DNA of 64,000 nt from positions 769,730 to 833,729 of the forward strand of contig NZ_JAJGZV010000003.1 in the NCBI RefSeq assembly GCF_020805785.1, in the 5' to 3' direction. Shown piece after piece: positions 42,170 to 51,300 of this stretch. Positions within the stretch are counted from its first letter, which is position 1. The number at the start of each line of letters is the position of its first letter. A program made the translations under genes and the position numbers. The stretch is from Flavobacterium chungbukense (lineage in GTDB: Bacteria > Bacteroidota > Bacteroidia > Flavobacteriales > Flavobacteriaceae). Below the pieces are notes generated by a model that ran no database searches, was not told where the DNA came from, and worked only from the letters and a program-made list of their open reading frames with translations.

Positions 42170-42925
42170 ATGAAAAAAACAGTTTTAATTACTGGCGCCA
42201 CAAGCGGAATTGGAAAAGCAACCGCTCAGACTTTGGCAAAAAACAATTATAAAGTAGTGCTTTGCGGAAGACGTAAAGACCGTTTGGAAGAACTTGAAAA
42301 AGAACTTTCAGCTTTTACAGAAGTGCATTCTTTGGCTTTTGATGTTCGTGATAAACAAGATGTGTTAGAAAAAATAAGTTCTTTGCCGAATGATTTTGCT
42401 ATAATCGATGTTTTGATAAATAATGCAGGAAATGCTCACGGTTTAGATCCGATTCAAAACGGAGATTTAGACGATTGGGATGACATGATCGATATTAATG
42501 TAAAAGGACTTTTGTATGTTTCAAAAGCGATAATTCCGCAAATGGTGGAAAGACAGTCGGGACATATTATCAATATTGGTTCAACTGCTGCGAAAGAAGT
42601 TTATCCAAACGGAAATGTATACTGTGGTTCTAAACATGCTGTTGATGCGATTACTGCGGGAATGCGAATCGACTTAAATCCGTTTGGAATTAGAGTGGGA
42701 GGTATTCATCCAGGAATGGTTGCTACAGAATTCAGTGAAGTTCGTTTTAAAGGAGATGTGGAAAGAGCTTCAAATGTCTACAAAGGATTTGATCCGTTGC
42801 AGGCTGAAGATATTGCAGATATTATTCATTTCGTAGTTTCAAGACCTTATCATGTAAATATTGCTGATCTGGTTGTTATGAGTACCGCTCAGGCATCTTC
42901 TACGATTGTCAAGAAAAATATTTAA
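42170..42925 (+). CDS. SDR-family NAD(P)-dependent oxidoreductase (YdfG-like)
   Basis: A 251-residue short-chain dehydrogenase. The cofactor motif TGATSGIG is at 7-14, NNAG near 87 and the catalytic YCGSK near 151 preceded by Ser139. It resembles YdfG, which oxidises L-allo-threonine and 3-hydroxy acids. It lies downstream of the aldo/keto reductase gene and ends with a repeat-derived terminator. Confidence 0.9.
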   Translation: MKKTVLITGATSGIGKATAQTLAKNNYKVVLCGRRKDRLEELEKELSAFTEVHSLAFDVRDKQDVLEKISSLPNDFAIIDVLINNAGNAHGLDPIQNGDLDDWDDMIDINVKGLLYVSKAIIPQMVERQSGHIINIGSTAAKEVYPNGNVYCGSKHAVDAITAGMRIDLNPFGIRVGGIHPGMVATEFSEVRFKGDVERASNVYKGFDPLQAEDIADIIHFVVSRPYHVNIADLVVMSTAQASSTIVKKNI

Positions 42926-42936
42926 ATAAAATTGAT

Positions 42937-42970
42937 TGTAGAGACGCACAGTAGTGCGTCTTTTTTTTAA
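42937..42970 (+). terminator. Terminator made from a GTAGAGACGCAC repeat
   Basis: GACGCAC and GTGCGTC (42943-42949, 42954-42960) form the stem and eight T follow. The sequence TGTAGAGACGCAC is that of the interspersed repeat at 29600, so a repeat copy serves as a terminator here. Confidence 0.8.
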
Positions 42971-42991
42971 TTTTAAGGTTTAATAAATTAA

Positions 42992-43025
42992 ATTAGTGCG
43001 AATTAGTGTAATTCGTGGCAAAATA
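42992..43025. repeat. AATTAGTGCGAATTAGTG interspersed repeat
   Basis: A short tandem of AATTAGTG words followed by TAATTCGTGGCAAA. The ending GTGGCAAA is shared with the GCCACAGATTAAA family at 29561-29568, suggesting related mobile or REP-like sequence. Confidence 0.5.
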
Positions 43026-43033
43026 AAATCGAC

Positions 43034-44179
43034 ATGATTAATAAGCGCCTTTTAATTAAAAATCTTCTCGCACATAATGACGAAAGCAGTTTTTATGATA
43101 AAAAAAGGCAGCTGAATCTTCATTCTCGCGAAGGGAAAGGCAAATTCTTAAAACACATTTGCGCATTATCCAATTCCAATCCAAACAATAATTCTTATAT
43201 CGTAGTTGGAGTAGAAGACCAAGATAACGAAATTGTCGGCGATGACTTCTTCGATGATAGTCGAATTCAGAATCTGGTCAACGCTTTTTTAGAAAATCCG
43301 CCTAAAATTCAATACGAAAATGTTCCTTTTCCCAATCTTCCAAAAGACAAAGTAATCGGTCTGGTTACTATTAAACCTAAAAGTAAAATCTCTTATTTTA
43401 AAAAAGGAATTCATACTATTTTAGCCAATAGCATCTTTATCAGACGCGGCAGTAATTCGATTCCGCTAGAAGACCATGAGGAAGTAGAAAAAAGTAATCA
43501 AAATACCGAAACCGTTATTGGGATTGAAAACAGTTCAAGAAACAGTATTCAATATACTTTAGATGGCGTTATCGATTTTATGAATTTCAGGCATAAAGAC
43601 ATGTCGCCTAAGTATTATGTCTTTAAAGAATTGTTTGTAATCTGTTGGGCTGGAGTTCCTAAAACAATGCGGGATAAAACCTTTCTTTCGCGTGTTGATA
43701 TCGAATTAATCAACGAACAAATTAAACTTTTTTATTCTGCGCAAGATGTTGTTACGATAGAATATAATGATGATACTTTTACCATTACAGAATATGTTCC
43801 TTTGGGTTTGAATGATAAAACGAGTTACTATCCGTTAGAAGAGCAGACTATTCATTTTTTTGATAATGGTTATTATAAAATAGATCGTCAAATGCTTTTT
43901 CAGCCGCCAGAATTCAATCGAAAGATGCTTTATCATATTTACAATTCGAATGTGGCATTATTGAGCAAACTTCAAAAAGAAATTGCATTATCTGAAAGAG
44001 AAATGAAAGATTTAGAAAATCTGCCTTCTACTTTTATGATTTGTTATTTGAATGGTTTTGAAGATGCTAGACAGAAATTAATTGATGCAAAACTGCTTTT
44101 GAAACCTTATAAACAGATTTATTCTTCTTTTAAAGAAGCATTACGAATTTTGCGTAAAATGAAATATGATGTTCAGTAA
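43034..44179 (+). CDS. AlbA_2 (Schlafen-type) domain protein
   Basis: A 381-residue protein with an N-terminal AlbA_2-type putative nucleic-acid-binding domain (about 15-150; HSREGKGKFLKHICALSNS, IVVGVEDQDNEIVGDD, IFIRRGSNSIPL). The remaining 230 residues have no clear domain, with a helical C-terminus. AlbA_2 proteins are seen near regulators, helicases and defence genes. Here it stands alone with repeats on both sides, so neither defence nor regulatory role is shown. Confidence 0.7.
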   Translation: MINKRLLIKNLLAHNDESSFYDKKRQLNLHSREGKGKFLKHICALSNSNPNNNSYIVVGVEDQDNEIVGDDFFDDSRIQNLVNAFLENPPKIQYENVPFPNLPKDKVIGLVTIKPKSKISYFKKGIHTILANSIFIRRGSNSIPLEDHEEVEKSNQNTETVIGIENSSRNSIQYTLDGVIDFMNFRHKDMSPKYYVFKELFVICWAGVPKTMRDKTFLSRVDIELINEQIKLFYSAQDVVTIEYNDDTFTITEYVPLGLNDKTSYYPLEEQTIHFFDNGYYKIDRQMLFQPPEFNRKMLYHIYNSNVALLSKLQKEIALSEREMKDLENLPSTFMICYLNGFEDARQKLIDAKLLLKPYKQIYSSFKEALRILRKMKYDVQ

Positions 44180-44181
44180 AA

Positions 44182-44290
44182 AAAAGGTTCTAAGGTGCTG
44201 AGGTTCTGAGATGCTAAGGTTTTGAGGTTTTTTCTGTTGAGACGTAGTAAAGTTACAAAGGTTCAGAGGTTCAAAGTGACAAAGGTTTTC
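44182..44290. repeat. G-rich degenerate tandem AGGTTCTGAG repeat
   Basis: Imperfect tandem words of AGGTTCTGAG, ATGCTAAGG, TTTTGAGG, TCAGAGGTTC and AAAGGTT follow the AlbA_2-like gene. It has strong purine/T strand bias and no coding potential. Confidence 0.65.
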
Positions 44291-44340
44291 TGTAGAGACG
44301 CACTGCAGTGCGTCTACATCCAACATATCGACAAAGATTC
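44291..44340. repeat. Inverted copy of the GTAGAGACGCAC repeat
   Basis: The reverse complement of 44291-44340 matches 29629-29678 at about 46 of 50 positions, including both the CACTGCAGTG palindrome and the adjacent AATCTTTGTCGATATG segment. The conserved flank shows that the mobile unit is longer than the palindrome. Confidence 0.85.
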
Positions 44341-44349
44341 AATTTAAAT

Positions 44350-45093
44350 TTATTGAAAATTCAAATATTTGCTGACTTCATTATATGGAAATATAATTTC
44401 TTTTGGACCGTCTGCGTAAGACGCGGCTTCATAAGAGTTGTAATATAAAAGCAATCCTTGTGAAGTATAAAAAATATTCTGCGGTAGTTGAAATTTATCA
44501 TTCTCAAACATTAAGCCTGTCGCATTTATATTTGTCTTTTCTGGAATTTTGTATTTTGCTCGGAAGGTTTTTTCAGCCAATGTTTTAAACTCTTTTTCAT
44601 TTTTAAATAGCTGGTTATTAAAAATTACTTTTCCCGTTTTTTTATTGAATAATAAAGAACGATAGCCTTGATAGCCGTGCGCTCCTCCAGTAAAAGTATA
44701 ATGATCAATTTTTAGGTTTAAAATCTGATCCGATTCGAATTCTTTATCTCCGATTATTTTTGCTTCCCAGCCAAAAGTATCATTTGGAAATTTTTGACGC
44801 ATTTCTTCATAAGATTCAATGAAAGATTTTGACAATGATTTATAATCATCGACTTTAGTTGAATCTTCTCCAAAAAAAACAATTTCTTTTATTACGGCAA
44901 AGACTTTTTTATTAATGCTGTCTGATATTACTCGTCCATTTTTGGCAATCGGAACTTCTATTGTGATTTGCGGGCAATCGCTTTTGCATGGAATAGTAGA
45001 CTTATCTTCAAACTTTTCATTTTCAAATGAGAGCTCTTTTTTGCAACTTGTAAAAATCAAACACAAAAAGATTATAAATATGTAATTTTTCAT
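44350..45093 (-). CDS. DUF3298/DUF4163 lipoprotein
   Basis: A 247-residue lipoprotein with signal peptide and Cys17 (LIFTSC). The mature part has a DUF4163-like N-terminal half and a DUF3298 half with YTFTGGAHGYQGYRSLLFNKK and the KEFKTLAEKTFRAKY helix. Homologues include RsiV-type anti-sigma lysozyme-binding proteins and many uncharacterised envelope proteins. Without a sigma-factor gene nearby, the role remains open. A leftward TACCTTTG box lies at 45116-45123. Confidence 0.8.
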   Translation of the reverse strand: MKNYIFIIFLCLIFTSCKKELSFENEKFEDKSTIPCKSDCPQITIEVPIAKNGRVISDSINKKVFAVIKEIVFFGEDSTKVDDYKSLSKSFIESYEEMRQKFPNDTFGWEAKIIGDKEFESDQILNLKIDHYTFTGGAHGYQGYRSLLFNKKTGKVIFNNQLFKNEKEFKTLAEKTFRAKYKIPEKTNINATGLMFENDKFQLPQNIFYTSQGLLLYYNSYEAASYADGPKEIIFPYNEVSKYLNFQ

Positions 45094-45115
45094 ATCAAAA
45101 AGTGTTAATTATCTA

Positions 45116-45123
45116 CAAAGGTA
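45116..45123 (-). promoter_or_regulatory. Candidate -7 box (TACCTTTG) of the DUF3298 lipoprotein gene
   Basis: An exact TAnnTTTG match 22 bp before the ATG on the leftward strand. Confidence 0.45.
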
Positions 45124-45156
45124 AGAAGTTGTAACCCGATAAAATAAATTAAGCGG

Positions 45157-45164
45157 TAAATTTG
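45157..45164 (+). promoter_or_regulatory. Candidate -7 box (TAAATTTG) of the trans-sulfuration gene
   Basis: An exact TAnnTTTG match 33 bp before the ATG at 45198; no good -33 element at normal spacing. Confidence 0.4.
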
Positions 45165-45197
45165 TAAAACAATTATAGAATTAAAATTTATAACTAT

Positions 45198-46340
45198 ATG
45201 AAATTCAATACAAAAGTAATTCACGGTGGACAGCATCATGATCCAAGTACAGGGGCTGTTATGCCGCCGGTGTATCAAACGTCAACTTTTATTCAGACAA
45301 GTCCAGGAAAACCTTTGGCAGATTACGAATATAGTAGAGCCTCGAACCCAACGCGTACAGCTTTAGAAGAAGCTTTGGCTAGTATTGAAAACGGAACTCG
45401 CGGATTGGCATTTTCATCTGGTCTTGCGGCGACAGATTGTGTTTTAAGATCTTTTAAAGCGGGTGATGAAATTATTGCAATGGACGATTTGTACGGTGGA
45501 ACATACAGAATGTTTGCTCGTGTTTATAAAGATTCAGGAATTAAATTTCATTTTGTTGATATGACTAATATCGAAAAATTGAAAAGTCTAATCAATGAAA
45601 ATACCAAATTAATCTGGGTAGAAACGCCAACAAATCCATTAATGAAATTGGCGGATATTCAGGAAATAGCAAAAATCACTAAAGAAAAAAATATTCTTTT
45701 AGCTGTTGACAATACTTTTGCAACACCATATTTACAAAAACCTCTTGATTTAGGAGCTGACATTGTAATGCATTCGGCAACAAAATATTTAGGAGGACAT
45801 TCTGATGTTATCGCTGGAGCGTTAATCGTAAAAGATGCAGCACTGGGAGAACAATTGCATTTTCAGCAGTTTGCAACTGGAGCAACACTCGGACCAATGG
45901 ATAGCTTTTTGGTTTTAAGAGGAATCAAAACTTTAGCTTTAAGAGTGCAGAGACATTGTGAAAACGGAGAGAAAGTGGTAGAATATTTAAATAATCATCC
46001 AAAGATAAAAACGGTTTATTATCCAGGTTTAAAAAATCATCCGTTTCATGAAATTGCTAAAAAGCAAATGAAAGCGTTTGGCGGAATGGTTTCTTTCGAT
46101 TTTAAATCGGGTAAAAAAGAAGATTCTATCGCATTTTTAGAAAAACTAAAAGTATTTACTCTGGCAGAATCTTTAGGAGGAGTTGAATCATTAGCCAATC
46201 ATCCTGCTTTAATGACACACGCCTCTATTCCGGCAGATAAAAGAGCAGAAGTTGGAATTACAGATGATTTAGTTCGATTAAGCGTCGGTATTGAAGATGC
46301 AGAAGATTTAATTGCCGATTTAGAACAGGCTTTAGCTTAG
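45198..46340 (+). CDS. Trans-sulfuration PLP enzyme (cystathionine gamma-synthase or lyase)
   Basis: A 380-residue member of the Cys/Met metabolism PLP family. Segments include YEYSRASNPTR, FSSGLAATD, VETPTNPLMK, and HSATKYLGGHSDV with the PLP lysine near residue 197. The enzyme may make cystathionine from O-acyl-homoserine and cysteine or cleave cystathionine; the sequence alone does not settle it, and no met or cys genes are adjacent. It is monocistronic and ends in a terminator of the AAATCCCAAATTCCAA family. Confidence 0.9.
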   Translation: MKFNTKVIHGGQHHDPSTGAVMPPVYQTSTFIQTSPGKPLADYEYSRASNPTRTALEEALASIENGTRGLAFSSGLAATDCVLRSFKAGDEIIAMDDLYGGTYRMFARVYKDSGIKFHFVDMTNIEKLKSLINENTKLIWVETPTNPLMKLADIQEIAKITKEKNILLAVDNTFATPYLQKPLDLGADIVMHSATKYLGGHSDVIAGALIVKDAALGEQLHFQQFATGATLGPMDSFLVLRGIKTLALRVQRHCENGEKVVEYLNNHPKIKTVYYPGLKNHPFHEIAKKQMKAFGGMVSFDFKSGKKEDSIAFLEKLKVFTLAESLGGVESLANHPALMTHASIPADKRAEVGITDDLVRLSVGIEDAEDLIADLEQALA

Positions 46341-46360
46341 GATAAATTCCAAAAAAATAA

Positions 46361-46406
46361 AAATCCCAAACTCCAAAATGATTAAATTGGAATTTGGGAT
46401 TTTTTA
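46361..46406. terminator. Bidirectional terminator, AAATCCCAAA family
   Basis: 16-bp arms at 46361-46376 and 46387-46402 with one mismatch, then a T tract. It lies between two convergent genes. Confidence 0.85.
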
Positions 46407-46423
46407 TATTGTAAATTTTAGTT

Positions 46424-47218
46424 TTAAAACTCTAAGTAGTAGATGTAACCAAAGTTAAACCAAACCTGCCAGTCATTATTTCTATTTTCTGTGTAAATGG
46501 TTTTGTTAGGGTTTAATCCGTCAATCCAGTCTGAGTTGTACATTTGAAAACGAGTTTCAAACATTAAATCGCTCATTTTTGTTAATTTGTAATGCACACC
46601 AACCGCTGCAGTAGCAGACAAAACAACGCCAGTTTCAGTAGAAAAACCGTGCGCTCGTCCATCAGATGGAGTTAAATATTTTCCTGGCGTAACAGTAGGA
46701 AGTGTTATGTCTCCTAAACGAGAACCAACTTTTGTCGAATAATAACTGATCTGAAAACCTAAACTTCCATACGGACTAAAGCTACCAATTGTATTCTCAA
46801 AATCGTGAATTTTCATAAAAGGAGAAAATTCTAGCTGCGCACCCAAATTTACTATAGAAGAACTTGCATGCATGTTTCTTAATTGCTGAGCGAATACCCC
46901 ATCAGGTTTTCTTTCAACCCATTCTCCAAAATGTTTTAAAGTAGTTTTACTAAAAGACAGTTCTGATCTAACTTTGAAGTGTTCTGTGAAATAACTTTCT
47001 CTATTATTAGCAGCAGAAAAATTGATAAAATGCATAATTCCAATACCGAAACCTGTGTTTCCTGCATTGGTGTCAAAGTTGTTTCTTTCGCCAAAATCCG
47101 ACTGTAAAGTTACTGGTCCTGCAAATATTCCTATCTCTTGAGCTAGGTCTGACTGTGCAGATACCGTATTTGATATACTAAAGATGGCAAATAATGTGAT
47201 AAAGAGGTGCTTAGACAT
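46424..47218 (-). CDS. Outer-membrane beta-barrel protein (THC0290_0291 type)
   Basis: A 264-residue exported protein with signal peptide (1-22) and alternating beta-strand pattern ending in an aromatic-rich terminal strand (FGYIYYLEF), as for an outer-membrane barrel. It resembles a Flavobacteriia family annotated THC0290_0291. It is monocistronic and has a clear leftward promoter. No substrate or partner can be inferred. Confidence 0.75.
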   Translation of the reverse strand: MSKHLFITLFAIFSISNTVSAQSDLAQEIGIFAGPVTLQSDFGERNNFDTNAGNTGFGIGIMHFINFSAANNRESYFTEHFKVRSELSFSKTTLKHFGEWVERKPDGVFAQQLRNMHASSSIVNLGAQLEFSPFMKIHDFENTIGSFSPYGSLGFQISYYSTKVGSRLGDITLPTVTPGKYLTPSDGRAHGFSTETGVVLSATAAVGVHYKLTKMSDLMFETRFQMYNSDWIDGLNPNKTIYTENRNNDWQVWFNFGYIYYLEF

Positions 47219-47241
47219 TTTGTTGGGCTTACAAATCTTGG

Positions 47242-47271
47242 CAAATATATAAAAAACATATTCGATTCAAA
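47242..47271 (-). promoter_or_regulatory. Promoter of the outer-membrane barrel gene
   Basis: Leftward TTTG at 47268-47271, an 18-bp spacer and TATATTTG at 47242-47249, 24 bp before the ATG. Confidence 0.65.
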
Positions 47272-47540
47272 ATATTAAATCATTCTATTAAAAAATAAGT
47301 AACAAAATACTTAATTTGCTAACATTTACGGAGTTATTTGCGTGTAAACCCCTACATGTAAAATGTAATTTTTTGGTTTGTTTGAAAAATGTATAAATCG
47401 ACTCAAAAAAGTGAAAAATATAACAACGAATAAGAATTTGATATATCTTTGCTTGTTGAAACGAAAACGTTTTCTTAAACGTGATTTCTTAATTTAAAAG
47501 CAAAAAATAAATCAACTTATCTGAATAATTTATTTCAAAT
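47272..47540 (+). other. Upstream region of gdhA
   Basis: An AT-rich region of about 270 bp. A TATCTTTG box at 47444-47451 is the likely -7 element of gdhA, implying a leader of about 80 nt that contains AACGAAAACGTTTTCTTAAACGT, a partly palindromic stretch (AAAACGTTTT). It could be a binding site for a nitrogen or carbon regulator. Confidence 0.45.
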
Positions 47541-48884
47541 ATGGAACAAAAAATAAATGAATTTATGGCTCTTATTGAGTCCAAAAATCCAAACGAGCCA
47601 GAATTTCTTCAAGCTGTTAGAGAATTTGCAGAAACAGTAATTCCATTTATATCTGAGCGTAAAAAATATGATGGAAAGAATATCCTTTTAAGAATCGCTG
47701 AACCAGAAAGATCAATAATATTCAGAGTTCCGTGGGTAGACGATAAAGGAGAAATTATTGTGAATAGAGGTTTTAGAATTCAAATGAACTCTGCAATCGG
47801 ACCTTATAAAGGAGGAATTAGATTTCACCATACCGTAAATTTATCTGTTTTAAAATTCCTTGCTTTCGAACAAGTTTTCAAGAACAGCTTAACTACACTT
47901 CCAATGGGTGGTGGAAAAGGAGGTTCTGATTTTGATCCAGAAGGAAAATCTGATGGCGAAATTATGCGTTTCTGCCAATCATTCATGACAGAATTATGTC
48001 GTCATATTGGTCCAGATCTTGACGTGCCTGCAGGAGATATTGGTGTTGGGGCAAGAGAAATTGGTTATTTGTTTGGTCAGTACAAAAGAATTAGAAATGA
48101 ATTTACAGGAGTTTTAACTGGAAAAGGTTTGGCTTACGGAGGTTCATTAATTAGACCTGAAGCTACCGGATATGGTGTAGTGTATTTTACAGATCAAATG
48201 CTTCGTACTATTGGTCATGAAATTAAAGGAAAAAGAGTTGCAATTTCTGGATTCGGAAATGTGGCTTGGGGAGTAGCTTTAAAAGTAAATGAATTAGGAG
48301 GTACAGTAGTTACTATTTCTGGACCTGATGGTTATATTTATGATGAAGAAGGAATTTCTGGAGAGAAAATTGATCACTTATTAGAGATGAGAGCGACAGG
48401 TGATAATAGAGCAGAAAGATATTTAGAGAAATATCCAAATGCTGTTTTCCACAAAGGAAAAAGTCCATGGGAAGTAAAAGTAGATATTGCAATTCCATGC
48501 GCTACGCAAAACGAATTGAATGGAGATGATGCACAAAAACTTATTGATAACGGAGTTTTATGTGTAACTGAGGCCGCAAATATGCCTTCTACTTTAGATG
48601 CAATTAAACTTTTCTTAGACAATAAAGTATTGTTTGCTCCAGGAAAAGCGGCAAATGCTGGTGGTGTTGCAGCTTCTGGACTAGAAATGACACAGAACTC
48701 TATTCGTCTAAACTGGACGAGTGAAGAGGTAGATTTGAGATTGAAAGAAATTATGATCGGAATTCATAACCAATGTAAAAAATATGGTGCCGAAGAAGAC
48801 GGATATGTAAACTACGTAAAAGGAGCAAACATAGCCGGATTTGTTAAGGTAGCAGATGCTATGCTGGCACAAGGAGTTGTATAA
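47541..48884 (+). CDS. gdhA: NADP-type glutamate dehydrogenase
   Basis: A 447-residue hexameric glutamate dehydrogenase that forms glutamate from 2-oxoglutarate and ammonium. Motifs are KGGIRFHHTVNLSVLKFLAFEQ, the catalytic-lysine segment LPMGGGKGGSDFDP near 130, DVPAGDIGVGAREIGYLFG, and the dinucleotide motif ISGFGNVAWG near 238. Length and sequence fit the NADP-dependent biosynthetic class. It is monocistronic and followed by a terminator. Confidence 0.95.
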   Translation: MEQKINEFMALIESKNPNEPEFLQAVREFAETVIPFISERKKYDGKNILLRIAEPERSIIFRVPWVDDKGEIIVNRGFRIQMNSAIGPYKGGIRFHHTVNLSVLKFLAFEQVFKNSLTTLPMGGGKGGSDFDPEGKSDGEIMRFCQSFMTELCRHIGPDLDVPAGDIGVGAREIGYLFGQYKRIRNEFTGVLTGKGLAYGGSLIRPEATGYGVVYFTDQMLRTIGHEIKGKRVAISGFGNVAWGVALKVNELGGTVVTISGPDGYIYDEEGISGEKIDHLLEMRATGDNRAERYLEKYPNAVFHKGKSPWEVKVDIAIPCATQNELNGDDAQKLIDNGVLCVTEAANMPSTLDAIKLFLDNKVLFAPGKAANAGGVAASGLEMTQNSIRLNWTSEEVDLRLKEIMIGIHNQCKKYGAEEDGYVNYVKGANIAGFVKVADAMLAQGVV

Positions 48885-48908
48885 AGTTTTATTTATTTAA
48901 TATAGAAT

Positions 48909-48949
48909 AGCCTCTATTTGTCTTTTGAAGATAATTTGGAGGCTTTTTT
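48909..48949 (+). terminator. Intrinsic terminator after gdhA
   Basis: AGCCTC (48909-48914) and GAGGCT (48939-48944) form the base of a stem with an AT-rich loop, followed by six T. Confidence 0.65.
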
Positions 48950-48983
48950 ATTTGTATGAAAAAGTAAATAATCCCGTTTGTAG

Positions 48984-48991
48984 TATATTTG
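48984..48991 (+). promoter_or_regulatory. Candidate -7 box (TATATTTG) of the porZ-like gene
   Basis: An exact TAnnTTTG match 18 bp before the ATG at 49010. Confidence 0.45.
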
Positions 48992-49009
48992 TCAATCAGA
49001 ATATTTTAA

Positions 49010-51295
49010 ATGATGAAAAAAACATTTTTCTACGTTTTATTTTTATTGCTATTTCAATTTAGTCAGGCACAGAATAAATTGTCATGGCAGGGCTATTTTT
49101 CGTTTAATGAAATTAAAGATATTTCTGAATCATCGACAACAGTTTTTGCCGCTTCAGAAAATGCTTTGTTTTCTAAAAATGCAACAACCAACGTTCTTAA
49201 AACCACTACAACCGTTGACGGCTTATCAGGTCAGACCATTTCAGCTGTTTATTACAGTGAAACTTTTAAGAAAACAATAATTGGTTACGAAAACGGATTA
49301 ATGATTTTGGTGAATGAAACAGACGGAAGTATTTTGAAAGTTGTTGATATTATTAATAAACAGCTTCCGGCAAATTTGAAGAAAATCAATCATTTTATGG
49401 AATATAACGGTTTGGTTTATGTTTCATGCGATTTTGGAATTGTACAGTTTAATTTGAATACTTCAAAATTCGGCGATACGTATTTTATTGGAGATAATGG
49501 CGCTGAAATCAGTGTTAAGCAAACAGCATTTTTTAACGGATTTATTTTTGCCGCGACTTCAAGCGGAATAAGAAGAGCAGATAGCACAAATGCTAATTTA
49601 ATCGATTATAATCAGTGGACAGTTGTAAATCCAGGAAATTGGTCAAGTGTTGAAGCCTTGGATACCGAACTTTTGGCAATAAATGATTCCGGATATATCC
49701 ATAGATTTAACTCAAATGCCTTTATAGGTTTTTCTCAATTGCCGCAAGCTGCGGTAGATATGAGGGCAAAAAATCATAATTTATTTATTACAACAGCAAA
49801 TACAGTTTACGTTTATAATAATCAGCTGGTTCTAAACAGGCAAATTACAAATACTCAAGTTTTAGATAATACTTTAAATTTTAGTTGCGCAACTGCTGTT
49901 GGAGCGCAGCTTTTTATCGGAACAAAAGAAAAAGGATTGTTTATTTCTTCACTAAGTACATCATCTGCTTTTGAAAATATAACGCCAGCGGGACCATTAC
50001 GTAATAATATTTTTTCTTTAGACGCAACTCCAAATGTTTTGTGGACTGTTTATGGAGATTACGATACTTCCTATGATCCTTACAATTTAGATAGTTATGG
50101 AATTAGCAAATACAATACTTCTGGCTGGTTAAACATTCCTTACTCTGAGGTTTTTGATGCAAAATCAATTACGCGAATTATTGTTAATCCAACCAATGAA
50201 AAACTAGTTTATGCCAGTTCTTTCTTTTCGGGATTACTAAAAATTGAAAATGACGTTCCGACTTTATTATATAATGAAAAAAATAGTGGTTTAGAATCTA
50301 TTACAACAGAAGGTCCAAATTACATAGACGTTCGTATTAATGCAACCGCTTTTGATAAAACTGGCAATCTTTGGGTCACCAATAGCCGAATTAAAAATGG
50401 TTTGAAAGTTTTAAAATCTAACGGACAATGGGGTAGTTATGCTATGACCTCAATTTTGGATAATGCAGAAGCGGTTAGTTTTTCTAGTATAGTTGTAGAC
50501 CGTAATAATGTAAAATGGATTGGAACAAATAGAGATGGAGTAGTAGCTTTTAATGAAACGACTAATACCTTCAAAAAAATGACTTTCGGTACTGACGCAG
50601 GAAATCTTCCTGTTGCAGATGTTAGAAGTATCGCTTTAGATACGAAAAACCAGCTTTGGATCGGAACTATCAAAGGTTTAAGAGTCTTGTCTAATGTTGC
50701 GAGTTTTCAAGGAGAAAGTCAATTAAAGGCCAATCCGATTATTATAATGGAAGATAATTTGGCTCAAGAATTAATGTATGAGCAATTTATTACTTCTATT
50801 GTGGTTGACGGTGCTAATAATAAGTGGATTGGAACAGCAGATTCTGGTGTTTTTATGGTTTCGCCAAATGGTCAGGAAACCAAATACCATTTTACAATCA
50901 ATAATTCGCCATTGCCAAGTAATGTTGTCAATGATATAAAAATAAATAGTAAAACGGGTGAAGTTTTTATAGCTACCAATAAAGGAATGATATCTTTTAA
51001 TGGAGTGGCAACGGCAGCAAATGACGATTTGAGTAATGCTTATGTTTATCCAAATCCTGTTCGTCCAAATTATTCAGGAACTGTAAAAGTTGCCGGATTA
51101 ATTGATAAAGCCAATGTTAAAATAACGGACATTGAAGGTAATCTGGTTTACGAAATAACCTCTTCTGGTGGAACTATAGAATGGGATACAACTGCATTTG
51201 GTAAGTATAAAGTGGCTTCTGGAGTTTACATGGTATTTATTTCCGCACAAGATGGAGGCGAAACCAAAGTCAAAAAAATAATGATTATTCGTTAA
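49010..51295 (+). CDS. porZ: PorZ-like propeller protein with T9SS C-terminal domain
   Basis: A 761-residue exported protein with signal peptide (1-20), two beta-propellers built from two-component-regulator-propeller repeats (about 25-660; motifs such as NVKWIGTNRDGVVAFN and QLWIGTIKGLRVLS) and a C-terminal type IX sorting-like domain (YVYPNPVRPNYSGTVKV to KKIMIIR). This domain order and adjacency to recO fit PorZ, which binds A-LPS and works with the PorU sortase at the cell surface. A secreted propeller cargo of another kind is the alternative. Confidence 0.82.
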   Translation: MMKKTFFYVLFLLLFQFSQAQNKLSWQGYFSFNEIKDISESSTTVFAASENALFSKNATTNVLKTTTTVDGLSGQTISAVYYSETFKKTIIGYENGLMILVNETDGSILKVVDIINKQLPANLKKINHFMEYNGLVYVSCDFGIVQFNLNTSKFGDTYFIGDNGAEISVKQTAFFNGFIFAATSSGIRRADSTNANLIDYNQWTVVNPGNWSSVEALDTELLAINDSGYIHRFNSNAFIGFSQLPQAAVDMRAKNHNLFITTANTVYVYNNQLVLNRQITNTQVLDNTLNFSCATAVGAQLFIGTKEKGLFISSLSTSSAFENITPAGPLRNNIFSLDATPNVLWTVYGDYDTSYDPYNLDSYGISKYNTSGWLNIPYSEVFDAKSITRIIVNPTNEKLVYASSFFSGLLKIENDVPTLLYNEKNSGLESITTEGPNYIDVRINATAFDKTGNLWVTNSRIKNGLKVLKSNGQWGSYAMTSILDNAEAVSFSSIVVDRNNVKWIGTNRDGVVAFNETTNTFKKMTFGTDAGNLPVADVRSIALDTKNQLWIGTIKGLRVLSNVASFQGESQLKANPIIIMEDNLAQELMYEQFITSIVVDGANNKWIGTADSGVFMVSPNGQETKYHFTINNSPLPSNVVNDIKINSKTGEVFIATNKGMISFNGVATAANDDLSNAYVYPNPVRPNYSGTVKVAGLIDKANVKITDIEGNLVYEITSSGGTIEWDTTAFGKYKVASGVYMVFISAQDGGETKVKKIMIIR

Positions 51296-51300
51296 GTATT

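Noticed and set aside
43034..44179. Defence island around the AlbA_2-like gene
   Set aside because: No restriction, toxin-antitoxin, helicase or other defence gene lies next to it; neighbours are metabolic genes and repeats.
44141..44326. 61-codon leftward frame
   Set aside because: It is the reading of G-rich tandem and palindromic repeats and overlaps the end of the AlbA_2-like gene.
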